Source: Telopea speciosissima | Taxonomy: Eukaryota; Streptophyta; Magnoliopsida; Proteales; Proteaceae | DNA length: 64,000 bases | Direction of reading: 5' to 3' | Assembly (NCBI RefSeq): GCF_018873765.1 | Contig: NC_057920.1 | Location: 13,033,307-13,097,306, forward strand | Shown: in pieces, positions 10,858 to 21,590 of the stretch | Numbering within the stretch: the stretch's first letter is position 1 | Layout of the letters: every line of letters begins with the position of its first letter | Notes under the pieces: model-generated | What the model saw: only the letters and a program-made list of their open reading frames with translations | Databases searched by the model: none | What the model was told of the DNA's origin: nothing | Program-made: the position numbers and the translations under genes

Positions 10858-11750
10858 GGGAAAAATATAGGGACACCCCCTCAATTATGGCCTGTTTTCA
10901 TGTACACCTCCTCATCTTTAAAACCTTTCAAACACACCCCCTCATCTATTGAAAGTAAGTAAATTAGTCTATCAAACTAACTGTCATTAGTTTTTAAACG
11001 TTAATACTCACCCAACCATTTTTTTTAGGACCAAATTGCCCAATTTAAAAGTTTGAAGTTGAAAATACCCTTTAGGGATAAATACTAGAACGAGAGTGCT
11101 ATACACAACCGTCTGTTTCTGATCTTTACTTGCCTGATAAGCTGAGCCCACTGACCGATTTGTCAGCGTCACGTGATTGTTGGATACCTTTCAGATGATG
11201 GGACAGATGTCGATCGAGCTTGGCACAACAATTTCATCGTAATCCGTCAATGGTGCAGTGTAATGAGTGCGGCACTCGATCATTTATCCGAGTCTCGAAT
11301 AGAACTCGGGCTATTTCACTATAATCTAACGGTGGTGCAATGACCATGGGCGTGACACTCAATCATTTATCCAGCTCAGAGTCGGACATGGGACTTCGGA
11401 GTCGGGAGAATTTTTTCCTTGTACTACTACTACTATCACAAGAATGGAAAAAAAAAGGGGGGGGGGGAAATATAGAGACTCCTAAAGGCAGACTAGGGGA
11501 AATAAAAGGCATGATTTGTATTTAGTATTTACTCCTAAAGGGTATTTTCATCATCAAATTTTTAATTTGGGTAATTTGGTCTTAAAAAAATGGTTGGGTG
11601 AGTATTAACGTTTAAAACTAACTGCAGTTAGTTTGATAGACTAATTTACTTACTTTCAATAGATGAGGGAGTGTATTTGAAAGGTTTTAAAGATGAGGGA
11701 GTGTATATGAAAACAGGCCATAGTTGAGGGGGGGTCCTTATATTTTTTCC
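10858..11750. mobile_element. Mutator-like non-autonomous element with long terminal inverted repeats
   Basis: Terminal inverted repeats of roughly 230 bp run from 10858 to about 11090 and from about 11518 to 11750. Both ends read GGGAAAAATATAGGGAC or its near equivalent and continue through matching blocks such as GGCCTGTTTTCAT, TAGTCTATCAAACTAACTG and GAAAATACCCTTTAG. Flanking 9-mers TATTTTAAT (10849-10857) and TATTTTTTT (11751-11759) match at 7 of 9 positions, consistent with the 9-bp target duplications made by MULEs. The interior of about 430 bp encodes no transposase. Confidence 0.75.
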
Positions 11751-12805
11751 TATTTTTTTTTGAAAAATGGATTCTTATGCTATTGTAAGAAATGATTTCC
11801 TACACCTTTTGCATTTCATATACTTGTAGAGAGAGAGTGCTGGCGTAGCCTACGCCACCACCTTAATGACCTTTTCCTTCAATTAAAATTTAGGAAAATG
11901 AACTACATGGGTCGGTGTGCACTTTCTTTCATAATATGTTTTTTTCCCTCCCCTCTCTCATTATATACGAGAGCCTTTTTCTCTCCTTAATAAATATATA
12001 TTTTTTGTTATATAATACCATGTGGAAGAAGATTTCAATAGAAGCGACGCACGTAGATCTTTCTTCCTAAAATTTAATTTAACTATTAAGCTCCCCCTTA
12101 GCATTTTATGTTTTCATCACTTAAAAAAATTTGGAAATCATCGAAAGCTCAAAAAAATTGTATCGTGAACATTAATCAGTCGCATGATTCTTACGCCCCA
12201 AACATATTACTACGCAAAATTATCGATCAACTCCCAATCAACTAAAAAATCCCATTGAATCAAATACTCTTACAAATACTCTAATTGACCCCGCGCATAA
12301 GCAGGCGCTACACGACCAGAGAGCGATCTCTTACCGATAAATAAATAAATAAACAAAAGAAAAAAAGGAGGTAACCAGCCAATACCCAACACAAATACAA
12401 TGGGGAAGGCTTGTAAAACACCTTAATGTGGTTCATAGACTAAAGATAAAATATCTCAAAATAGACTAAAGAACCACAACATTTATTATTTACTACACAA
12501 ATGATTGATTATGTAGAAATGCAAAAATATAGATAATTTACAACCGAGCAATTCGAAGCCTATGACCCATACGATCCAACTTTCACGCCACCTTCACCTT
12601 CCTCAATATTACATTTTCATGGCCACCAAACCCAATTCACTGACTTCCAAGTTCCAACCAAAAAAATTAATAATCTCCATGGATTGAACAAATAATTAAA
12701 CCCACCCACAAAAAATACTAATTCAACAAAACCAGAAGAACTCCTATTTCTTGATCTTAATTTGTCAAAAAGAAGACACCAATGTGCAGATTTGAGTGGC
12801 TTTAA
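11751..12805. other. Intergenic stretch, mostly AT-rich
   Basis: AT-rich sequence. Positions 12280-12335 resemble the end of a recurring family ('gcaggcgctacacgaccagagagcgatctctta', compare 26545-26625, 28440-28492 and 39255-39330). The last 200 bp probably include the 3' UTR of the minus-strand gene that follows. Confidence 0.4.
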
Positions 12806-13291
12806 CTATCCTCGAGTCTTCTTGCCATCATCGAAATTCTGAGAGTAACTGTAAGAGTCGTACCTGAGGGTCTGAGGTAAACCAACGTTATCAGAACCCA
12901 TAAGCTTTCTGAACTCAGATCTTACCTTGTAGAACACATGTTTCCAGCTACCCTTGTTATGGTTACCAAGCATGGCGATTTCCTCTTCGTTCATCTCTAG
13001 ATCTTTAGCAAATACAGGTTTTCTTGATTGGATCCAAGCCCATCCCCAATCCCACCATTTTCTTATAGATCCTCCAGCTGATTCACCGATAGCTGACATT
13101 GATTTGGATCTGGGAAGAAACTTGAATGATGAAGCAGAGGATGGAATGGAGTTGATTCTCAGGGAAATTGACGAGAGCCTTCGACGCAATCCTTGATCTT
13201 TTGGGCTCTTTTGACAGACAGGGAGGTCTTCATTTACGGGTCTGGATGGAAAGAAGCTTCGCTTCTGAAAGCTCTCAAGAATTGAGCTCAT
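12806..13291 (-). CDS. Plant-specific small protein of unknown function with NFDDG tail
   Basis: A single-exon ORF. I place the start at 13291 (MSSILESFQKRSFFPSRP), giving 161 aa. The ORF could extend upstream to 13369, but that extra 26-residue part is encoded by a TTC-rich microsatellite and reads as a poly-Phe run, typical of a 5' UTR. The protein has a Ser/Arg-rich basic N-terminal half, a central Trp-rich motif (KWWDWGWAW) followed by 'KPVFAKDLEMNEEE', and ends in 'YDSYSYSQNFDDGKKTRG'. I recognise this as a land-plant-only uncharacterised family; no biochemical role is known to me. There is no signal peptide or membrane segment. It shares the Y-x-NFDDG signature with the gene at 25412-25732. 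Confidence 0.8.
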   Translation of the reverse strand: MSSILESFQKRSFFPSRPVNEDLPVCQKSPKDQGLRRRLSSISLRINSIPSSASSFKFLPRSKSMSAIGESAGGSIRKWWDWGWAWIQSRKPVFAKDLEMNEEEIAMLGNHNKGSWKHVFYKVRSEFRKLMGSDNVGLPQTLRYDSYSYSQNFDDGKKTRG

Positions 13292-14123
13292 GGTGTTTGT
13301 TAAAATGCCTCTGTGAACTCCACAGAAGAAGAAGAAGAAGAAAAGATAGAGTGATTGGGTCTCCTGCAACTCTTGTGGTTGTGAAATGTGATGGGGTTGG
13401 TGTTGTAGAGGGAAGAAAGAAAGATGGAGAAAGGAGGTAAGAGGTGAGATGTAGTGTTCACAGCTCTAATACAGGCTGTTTTATTCGATTTCTGGGTTGA
13501 GGTGGGGACTTAGCGGGACCCATGGCCATTGTGCTGTGAAGCATTTTAGAACAAATTTTTTATTTTCCCTAATTTTCAATTTTATAATTTGGGTTTGTAT
13601 CTGTGTGAGGTTGTAACATAATCTTTCTACCTTTACAAGAATTTCTGGACAGCTTTGTTTTACAGAACTACAGATATGATGGCCATTTTCAGTTCTTGCT
13701 TCTCACATTTTCATGTCTATTAAAATATATGAAAAGAATTCATATTGTTTGTTAAAACTGTCACGTATTAGTAGTAGTTGCAACATAACCTCATCTCATC
13801 TTCTTCTTATTTAATAATGGAATGCACATAACTCACAAACACAAACTCATGGTGGCAGCCATGAATAATGCCCCCTGGTAGACAGTAATTATACATTTCA
13901 CGTATAAATTTTTTCTTGGAGAAAGTATTTTCTTGACCCAGGGTGAATGAGAATCTCTTCATGGTGATTTTACATTATGATTGGATTCTTAGAATAGAGA
14001 TGTCTGTCATTTTTTATCGCGGATCTAAAATATCCTTTTACATTTCATTTTGAACAGGGTTTCAAAATCGGTATTGGAATCGTCGTGGTCAATCATAATT
14101 CTAGCTGATCTGACTTGGATTTA
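13292..14123. other. 5' UTR and promoter side of the NFDDG gene, then intergenic
   Basis: Immediately upstream of the start is a (GAA/TTC)n tract at about 13322-13342 that probably lies in the 5' UTR. The following AT-rich sequence shows no ORF with family resemblance. Confidence 0.4.
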
Positions 14124-14610
14124 AATCCTCTCTAATTCCCCAATGGTGCAGTGTGGTGCAGTTTGGGGTGGAGAGGTCGACACTTGGCAGGTGCTACATC
14201 TAATGGTCCGAGCTTATTGACCCAGTTTTTTTTTTTTCTTTCTCGAGCTTGACACCATTAGATGTTGCGAATGTCAAGTGTCAACCTCTCCACCTTAAGG
14301 TGTAAATGAATATTCGAAATCCATTTCTGTATCAGTGTCCGTATTCGTTTAGCACTATCCGAATCCGTCCGAAAGCTAAACGGATGCGGATACGGATAGG
14401 CTATAGCTATCCGAAAAGCTATATCTACATGTAAACGGATAAAATATCCGATCCGTATCCATGTCCGTATCCGTTTACCACTATCCAAATCCGTTCGATA
14501 GCTAATCGGATGCAGATGCGGATATAGCACTATCCGAACCGAATCCAATCCGTTTACAGTCCTACCTGAACTGCACCGCAGTACACCATTGGGGAATTGG
14601 AGAGGATTTT
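14124..14610. mobile_element. Foldback DNA transposon carrying a nested second element
   Basis: The outer ends read AAATCCTCTCTAATTCCCC and, inverted, GGGGAATTGGAGAGGATTT. Arms continue inwards with 'aatggtgcagtg' and 'ggtggagaggtcgacacttgg' matched by 'caagtgtcaacctctccacc'. The right arm is split by an unrelated repeat at about 14298-14566. Without that insert the element would be a hairpin of about 220 bp. The end motif resembles those of the elements at 21089-21267 and 47052-47260. Confidence 0.75.
14298..14566. mobile_element. Nested 'TGTAAACGGAT' family element
   Basis: Starts 'aggtgtaaatgaatattcgaaatcc' and ends 'aatccaatccgtttacagtcct', with an interior full of TCCGTATCC / ATCCGAATCCG words. 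The same family recurs at 18180-18330, 18600-18815, 27170-27320, 27420-27570, 37160-37300 and 37446-37600. The inverted ends (TGTAAACGGAT / ATCCGTTTACA) suggest a MITE-like element. Confidence 0.65.
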
Positions 14611-14919
14611 TTTTTCATCTGACTCGGTTGGTTCCATTCCAAAAAGCTTGGGTTAAGACATATTTTGACCGATTCCACTGATCCTCACCAATTGCAACCC
14701 GATCTGAATTTGAATCGGCCTGCACAGAAGCGGATCTCAATTTTGATTTTTTAAACTCTAAATCTAAGTGTCAAATCCCACGGATTAAGAGTTTCTCTTT
14801 TTACCAAAGGTGAACAGAAACTCGATCCTTTTTCTATTGTCTGTTTTTATTTTATTTTATTTTTATCTTTTTGAGAAATAATTGAAGAAAGTTTTCTTGT
14901 CATGTTGGTTACATGGTTT

Positions 14920-15150
14920 GAGGTGCGTGTCAAGAAATATGTACTGGTTTTGCAAGTGTCTGATCTAGATATAGTGTTGATACTGTATCGATGACATGGT
15001 ATGGATAAGGAGTAAAATGATCAAGAAATCCATTTTAAAAGGAGAATTATAGGCAAATTTGTTTGTTACGGTTGATCCTTATCAATACCGATCCAATACC
15101 TTATTGGTTTCTTGGTTGACCGATACCCATTTCGATATTGTGCACTAAAA
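14920..15150. repeat. Dispersed 'GATACCGATACC' repeat copy
   Basis: Begins 'acatggtttgaggtgcg', includes 'tactggttttgcaagt' and ends 'gcactaaaaccatgg'. It is the clearest full-length copy of the family also seen at 1940-2160 (which has 'ttgcaaaaccggta' in the opposite arrangement). Confidence 0.55.
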
Positions 15151-15234
15151 CCATGGTTGGTTATAAGTTATAACAGATGACAATATTAACGCATATGTGG
15201 AGAGTAATTACTCTACTCGAGTATATTTTAAAGT

Positions 15235-15375
15235 AGGGAAAATGTTCTCTGTGCCGCAGCGTAGGTTGCGCCAGGCACATGGGACTGTCACTCAAGGGGT
15301 TATGGTGGTCATTGCGCCCACCCCCATGTGCCTGGGCGCAGCCTGCACTGCGGCACAGAGAACAATGCCCCTTTA
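15235..15375. mobile_element. Palindromic MITE (TTCTCTGTGCCGCAG ends)
   Basis: The left arm reads TTCTCTGTGCCGCAGCGTAGG...GCCAGGCACATGGG and the right arm is its inverse, CCCATGTGCCTGGGCGCAGCC...CTGCGGCACAGAGAA. The loop is about 40 bp. A partial second copy sits at positions 1-77. Confidence 0.8.
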
Positions 15376-15921
15376 AAAAAAATATAAAAATAAAAAATGT
15401 AAGTGTATACATGTTTTATGTTTACATGCCTAAATAAAGGAATTTAAAAAAAAAAAAAAAAAAAACCATGTAATGAGAAAAGGTTAATATGATTCAATTT
15501 ATCACTAGATGAGAAATACTCCCATAACAAAATTTGGGTGTCAACTAAACTGTCATGTGTAGATACAAAGCGTAGAAATATTGTTCAACTTTATCTTCTA
15601 ATAAATATAAGGTATTTCCTATAGTGTGAGTCATTAAAAATGAATTTTGTACTAAGTTTTGTGAAAATGGACGTATAAATTTATTTAATTTAAATAAATT
15701 AAATAAATAATATCGAATGACAGCTAAACTAATTGGTCATCAATAAAAGAAAAAATGGTACATGCAATGAGGTTGAAATTTTGTATTCCATCTGATTACT
15801 TCACAAATCATGGAAGATTCTTTTTCCTCTAACCGTGACCCTCTATCTACCATCCACTGCAATATTTATTGACATTTCAACAACTTTTTTGGCATATTAA
15901 TTTCTTATTACAATATGAGAA
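15376..15921. other. AT-rich intergenic stretch
   Basis: Contains a poly-A run at about 15447-15465 and low-complexity TTTAATTTAAATAAATT sequence. No gene or recognised element. Confidence 0.4.
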
Positions 15922-16098
15922 AAAGAACGTTAATCAGTCGTGCTCTAGGTGTGGCTCCAACGCCTAGACACATAACCACCTTCTCTCATGGGATTTCCTC
16001 TTTTTTATGGGGGTAAGGCGGTCATTTTCAAGGTGGTTACGCAGTTACTATGTCTAAGCATCAGAGCCATGCCTAGAGCGTGACCAGTTAGCGTTCTT
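15922..16098. mobile_element. Hairpin MITE (AAGAACGTTAA ends)
   Basis: The left end reads AAGAACGTTAATCAGTCGTG CTCTAGG in sequence; the right end, inverted, reads AAGAACGCTAACTGGTCACG CTCTAGG. Inner arms match through 'ttagacata' and 'taaccacc'. Related ends occur near 10672-10840 and 39168. Confidence 0.7.
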
Positions 16099-17039
16099 GA
16101 ACCCTTACAATATTTATTCTCTCCAACATAATTAATTGAAAAAAAGTCTCGGAACAAATGGTGTAGCCTATGCCTCTTCACATGATTTTTTATTAATTTT
16201 TTAAGAAAGAGAAAATAAAAAAAAAAATCTATGTGAGAGTGCATAAGCTACCTTCCTTGAGAGAACCCTCTCCCTAATTAATTATATAACAGGTATCTAA
16301 ATTATTGAAATTGAAGTGATTAAATCCTTCATTGTCCTAGATTAATTCCTCGTGTTAATGAAAACCTTAACAAATGAACCCATAATGTGCATGTATGAAT
16401 TAAACAGAATCTCTATATATATTTTAGGGCAGAGATTTCCTATGATGCCAGAGTGAAAAATCACACCAATAATGAGAGGACAGAAGACGGATTCGATTAA
16501 CTTGGGTGAGTTTCACATTTTGTCTGAGGAGAGAGTTTTAGTGTGATCGATCTCACATCTTGTTATGTGGAAGGGCATGAGAAGGAATCCCCACTCCGAC
16601 GTTAAACTTGGTGTGTTACAAGAGGTATATGTAGTTGTGTACGTATACAGGTTGTGTAAGGTCCATGTAGCTTGCCATGTTTCTTGTATTGAGACTTTAA
16701 TTAATAAGAGTGTCATCAAGAGACATAAGACAGGTAAGAGCCGGGATCTGGGAAGTTATTATAAGCACCTTAAACACAAAGAACCTGTTGCAATCCAAGC
16801 TCAGAGCTTTTGTGGTTCAAAAAGATTGACCAGGCAAGAGATCTGAATTATAAAGGGTTGCTTATTGTCTTATCTTCTCCAAATTGCTGGGTCTCTGTCT
16901 CTCTCCTTCACAACCACATCCATACCTACACCCACACCCCCATTGGTACACTACAGCTGCCGACACAGTAGAAAAGCTGAAAGGGTGAAGCACAGATTAA
17001 TTCGGGAAGCCTGAACCAAGAGTAAAAGGGATCATTCCG
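16099..17039. other. Intergenic stretch, no gene seen
   Basis: Overlapping short ORFs occur on both strands around 16513-16846. They do not resemble a protein family and I treat them as chance ORFs. Confidence 0.4.
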
Positions 17040-17188
17040 ATGCTTGTGTGTAGTTTCGAGCAAGGGGAAGGTCAAATGTACGCAGCTTTACCTCTATTTT
17101 CAGAGAGACTGTTTCCAAGACTTGAACCCGTGATCAAACATTCAGCAAGTGAGCATTTGACCAATGCGTCAAGCACAACCTTCTGGAA
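17040..17188 (-). mobile_element. tRNA-derived SINE, minus orientation, 3' truncated
   Basis: Read on the minus strand it contains a box-B-like 'atcacgggttcaagtcttgg', then 'aaacagtctctctg' and 'ggtaaagctgcgtacatttgacc', the hallmark order of Au-type SINEs. The terminal 'gtgcactgggtacg' block is absent. Confidence 0.65.
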
Positions 17189-17390
17189 AGTGATGCTACA
17201 TTGTTTAAGGAAGAGATATTTAAGGAAACTTATCAAATAGAAGTATTTAGAATACTTTTTCAGTGATGCTACATTGTTTAAGGAAGAGATATTTAAGGAA
17301 AACTTAACAAATAGAAGTATTTAGAATACTTTTTAAGTGATGCTACATTGTTTAAGGAAGAGATATTTAAGGAAAACTTAACAAATAGAG
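17189..17390. repeat. Tandem repeat, 73-74 bp unit, about 2.7 copies
   Basis: Units start at 17189, 17262 and 17336 with AGTGATGCTACATTGTTTAA and run through 'ggaagagatatttaagg' and 'gaagtatttagaatacttttt'. Copies are nearly identical, so the expansion is recent. The first unit abuts the SINE at 17040-17188. Confidence 0.9.
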
Positions 17391-17398
17391 GTAGAGGG

Positions 17399-17456
17399 TT
17401 GGGCTGGTATGATGCACACCAGGATGTGTGCCAAGGTGCACATCATGCCAGCCCAG
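17399..17456. repeat. Short perfect-looking hairpin
   Basis: Arms TGGGCTGGTATGATGCACACC and GGTGCACATCATGCCAGCCCA (inverted) around a short loop. It is probably the core of a small foldback element. Confidence 0.65.
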
Positions 17457-19429
17457 TCGTCAGATGCACGCTGGAGAGGCACCCACACTGCCATGCAGAA
17501 GAAGATCTGAATCCTGTTTCGGGTGGGGAGGGGGGGCATGTAGTTTTGGTTTTAAGGGAGCGTCATGGGAAAATTAAGCCTTAAATGGGATAGGACAGGC
17601 TTTCCAATGCTTTTAGAATCGAAAGACCAATAAGGGGCAATTAGAGTTGGAACCGCCAGGACTTCTTTAAAATGCATATTTAAAAAGAGCATCACAGTGC
17701 AACGCCCAAGGAAGCTCCTACTAGGGGCAAATGTACAGAGTCTTACTCCTACTTCGCACGAGATTAAGATGTATATTTAATCTTATTTAATATTTAATAG
17801 TTATAAGGGTTCATATTTGCTAAAGTAAAAATATGGGAGAGTATATGGTTCCCATCGAAAGATAGTTAGCGAATTAAAATAATTATCTATTACCGGAAAA
17901 AAAAATTTAATGTAATTTTCTATGAATGCATCCCCAAAAGATACGGAAAACTTTGCATATTTTATACCCTCCACCTTAGCCCATGTTATTCACCAACTTT
18001 TCCGGTGTTTGATTAATTGATTGCAAGTATATCGCCTTACAAGGGGGAAGCAATCGACAGGGACGGCCAGACACACAGAGAGAGAGAGAGAGAGAGAGGA
18101 TGACACAACATACATGATTCGGTTGGGTTTAGAAAAATGCCACCCCCAAGGTGAAAAACCATTCTACTACTCTAGTTCAGTTAAGGATATCAACGGATAT
18201 TTGAAAATTCATATTCAATCCACGTTCGTATCCGTTTAAGAGAATCCAATCAGATACGAATATGTTAATCCCCCTATTCGATCGATTAATATTCGATTCG
18301 TTTAGCAATTCGATGGTAATAAAATATCTGAAATATATCTTTGTGTCCATCAATCCGATTAAGTTATCTTATTGGATTTTGTTTTCTTATTTTTATAATT
18401 TTATAAGTTAAGATAATGTGATTCATTTTCTAGATTTTCTATTGTTTTATTTACTCTGATACATGAAATCACATATCTATTAAAATAAATACAAGATAAA
18501 TCAAAAGTAAAAAAATGTAAGAAAATGAAAGACTGAAGAGTAGAAGAAGTGGTAGTTTTTGAACTCTCAGGTCTCAACCCTAAGTTCCTAACCCACATCA
18601 ATAAAACAGTAAAGATAACGAATAGTCGTAAATTCGTATTCGATCCACGTTCATATCCATTTGGAGGAATCCATATTTAAAAAATCACTATCTGAAAACT
18701 ATCTGAATCCATCCAAAAACTAATAGGATATTAATTGAACCCGTCCGAATATAATTGGATACGAATATGATATGCCACTATATGACCGAATTCGATCTGT
18801 TTACATGCTTAATTTCAATTAGACAATGTCCTGTTTGATTTGAATGGGCTGGGTTTGGGCAAAAATAATTTGGGTTTTTCTGCTCCCGGGCTTAAGAATG
18901 GTTTCAATTGGTAATGAGCCATATTGGGCTCAATCATAGTTCTCAGGACCCTCTCCCCTTCTTATTTGCTGCCTAGTTGTGTTCTCTTGAAGCATTGGGT
19001 ACTATTAGTGACCATTTTTTATTGTATTCTCTTTAGTAAAACAACTTATGACTATTCATGAACCAGAATACTGCGGTTGGACACCAAACAGGTCCCGGAT
19101 TTCTGATTTGGTCTGATTTTGAACGTGGCAAGATTCTCTCTCCCATATCATTCTCCTAGTTGACCAATCTGAATCATGGTTCAGTCGTATACAAAAAATT
19201 TAAATACATTTAAATCTGAATAAATGCTTTAAAAAAAGTAAAATTTAAATACATTAACTTTTTTTTTTTTTTTTGAGGGGGGGAAATTTGAAGCAAGATA
19301 GAAGAAAAAAAATGCAAAACATTCTTCTTTGTCATAGTGGTTGGCCCTTGTTTTATAGAGGTCTCAAGCTTGAGTATGCATATTGAACTAGGTAATCCCT
19401 GCATTGGAGGGACATCGGTCTTGAACTGG
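17457..19429. other. Intergenic stretch with dispersed repeats
   Basis: Holds a (GA)n run at about 18078-18098 and two copies of the 'TGTAAACGGAT/TCCGAATCC' family at 18180-18330 and 18600-18815, separated by about 270 bp of AT-rich DNA. No gene is recognisable. Confidence 0.45.
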
Positions 19430-19800
19430 TGGTTGGCACCACTCGTTGTAGTTGTGCCTGAGGCATGTTGGTCTTGAGTTCGAGACCACCCCTCCCTTAG
19501 GATCCGGCTCCTCTCCAAGGAGCTCAGCGCCCAGGGCATGTTCAAGGGGCATCCAAGGGAGCGGCTGTGCTGCACCCATCTTGGCGCACGCCTAGGGATA
19601 TGTGCATCACAGCCCAACGGCTGAATGCTCCCTGGACGTGCTGGACTCCCTGGAGACGAGCTCAACTCCCTCCCCTATGACCTGCTGCAAATCAGGTACT
19701 TTCTGTTAACAAATGTTTGGCCCTTTCGTGGGTCCCTCCTGGCCCCTTCGCGGGTCTGCCCTTAGTTGGGCCCTTTGTGGGTCACCCCTAGTGGGCCCAT
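19430..19800 (+). mobile_element. tRNA-derived SINE family 2, split by a MITE
   Basis: The head contains A-box-like 'tggcaccactcgttgtagt' and B-box-like 'ggtcttgagttcgagacc'. The tail, after an insert, contains 'gacctgctgcaaatcaggtac', 'ggccctttcgtgggtc' and 'cacccctagtgggccc'. A second copy in the opposite orientation lies at 40330-40540 and has head and tail contiguous, which shows that 19501-19668 is an insertion. Confidence 0.7.
19501..19668. mobile_element. MITE inserted in the SINE
   Basis: Ends form imperfect inverted repeats (GGCTCCTCTCCAAGGAGC near the left, CTCCCTGGAGACGAGCTC near the right) and C-rich direct repeats flank it. The interior 'cagcccaacggctgaatgctc' relates it to the foldback at 1802-1908. 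Confidence 0.6.
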
Positions 19801-20817
19801 CTCATCACCCCCCCCCCCCCCAAAAAAAAATATAAAAATTCCCTGCATTGAACTGAAACAAAACATTAGAATGTCCACTGTGAAAAGAGGCCCGGCTGGT
19901 TCAAATGGGCCGCTGGCCCCGACCAGTTTAGCTATAGTAATGGCCTCAATTCTCCTCTATTTGCCGAAGCCTTGGCTTTCCATTGCTCTCTCCACCAAGG
20001 CATGGACATGGAGGTTTCAAGGATATCCAGTCAAGTTCCCTCACACTGCCTAACTGCCTGGAGCTGGTTGGACCTGTAAACAAGACAACCTCGACCATAT
20101 ACTTGCTTACTTGAACACCCAGGTTTTAATTGAAGACATCTAGTCTCTAGGATTCACAGTTTAAATAGTTGTTTAGGTTAAAATGATTTAGCAAATATAA
20201 AGGAATGAAAAAGCCCAATAATCTCTTTCTTTTTCTATGGATCGACAGAAGGGTTTACGAAATTAGAATAGTACCAATTTAAACCGGGAATGGTTGAACT
20301 CAATTCCGGTTATTCAAATACATACATAAATAATACTATATGCGTTTAATACATGTTTTATACAGTTCATGTTTAAAATCTGGGAGCAAAAATACGGGTA
20401 TTATATCAATATGTAACATACATGTAAATCATTCAACAAACACACTAATAGCATCTAAAATACAAATTTATTAAGAGCAAGTCTCCCAAATTATGTTAAC
20501 ACAAATATAATAGCTACATACTCAATCCCATCATACATCCCGCCATAAGATCTCATACTAGTACTTGAATGTTTAGGTAATCAGGCCTTGTAGGGTAAGG
20601 ACACGCTTCTATTCTATCGGTCAGTCACCAATTAATAATCGGGCTCAGGGTAATCAACTTTTAAACAGGCTAATTGTCTAATTTGATCTCAGTCAGAGCC
20701 CGTCGAGATCCAATCAAACACCATTATTGATTAATTGGTAATCGGGTTAGGCTTGGCATCAGACGATTTACTAACTCATCGATCCAATGTTGATCTTTAA
20801 CCAGTTAGACTTAATAC

Positions 20818-20911
20818 ACAGGTGCAAAAGCTAGGCTAAGACTGCATACATTATGACCTTTCCCAGACCCTGCAATGGCCGGAGCCTGGTGCACTGGATA
20901 CACCCTTTATT
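20818..20911 (+). mobile_element. Au-type SINE, 3' portion
   Basis: Carries 'ggctaagactgcatacattatgacc', 'cccagaccctgcaatggc' and 'gtgcactggatacaccctttatt', the Au SINE 3' block. The 5' tRNA-like half is missing. Confidence 0.75.
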
Positions 20912-20945
20912 GAAACTCCGTCTGTTTTTTTCTTCTTCTAATACT

Positions 20946-21077
20946 CCTTTTTGGGATAAAAGTTAGATCCTTTTTTTTTTCTCTTTGGGATAAAAGTCAC
21001 TTCATATGGGGACTCCTTTTTGGGATAAAAGTAAGTTTCTTTTACTTTTCTCTCTCGTTTTTGGGATAAAAGTCACC
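20946..21077. repeat. Four-fold 'TTTTTGGGATAAAAGT' repeat
   Basis: The 16-mer TTTTTGGGATAAAAGT or a close variant occurs four times with irregular T-rich spacers. It abuts the MITE at 21089. The origin is unclear; it could be replication slippage at an element edge. Confidence 0.75.
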
Positions 21078-21088
21078 TTATAGGATTA

Positions 21089-21267
21089 AAATCCTCAGCA
21101 ATTCCTTCATCCTAAAGTGCTTTGTAGTTGTGGAATTTTTTTTGCTTCATCCAATGGTGCAAGCTCGATTGACTCAGATTTTTTTTTTCCTTTTCGGCAC
21201 CAATGGATATCACATCTTCCACATGTCGAACTCTCAGGCCCGAACTGCAAGGCACTGCAGAGGATTT
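21089..21267. mobile_element. Hairpin MITE (AAATCCTC ends)
   Basis: The left end reads AAATCCTCAGCAATTCC and the right end, inverted, AAATCCTCTGCAGTGCC. Inner arms 'ccaatggtgcaagctcgattgactcag' correspond to 'ctgagtcaatcgagcttgcaccattgg' in the element inside the XCP intron (47052-47260), so both belong to one family. Confidence 0.7.
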
Positions 21268-21384
21268 TTTTCTCACTTTATATGGGTATGGTTTGGTCCT
21301 TTTGACATAGTTTACTTGTCATCCTCACATCTAATCTAATATGCATGAGCATTAGCTGGATTACACTTACTGTACAGGTAGACT

Positions 21385-21522
21385 GGCTGTGTTTGATATG
21401 CATTTTTGGAATAGATTCTGGACATAGAGTGCATTCTGAAAAGTGATTATTTGTTATTTTTTAGGTTCAAAATGCATTCTACACCCAAAATCTAATATGA
21501 GAATGCATACTGAACACAACTC
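21385..21522. mobile_element. Tourist-like MITE, degenerate copy
   Basis: Starts GGCTGTGTTTGATATGCATT and ends 'gaatgcatactgaacacaac', matching the better-preserved neighbour at 21591-21715. Confidence 0.6.
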
Positions 21523-21590
21523 AACCCAAGATATCCTATTTTTGAGAAATGTAAAAGAAGAATACAATGCACATAACCCAAGAAGACGAA

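Noticed and set aside
13292-13369. Upstream Met extension of the NFDDG gene (poly-Phe N-terminus)
   Set aside because: The 26 residues come from a (TTC)n tract and look like translated 5' UTR; the Met at 13291 fits better.
17100-17150. Possible tRNA gene (box-B-like GGTTCAAGTC on the minus strand)
   Set aside because: The following sequence is the body of an Au-type SINE and no cloverleaf with a CCA-proximal acceptor stem can be drawn. The same holds for the B boxes at 19480, 38420, 40050 and 40490.
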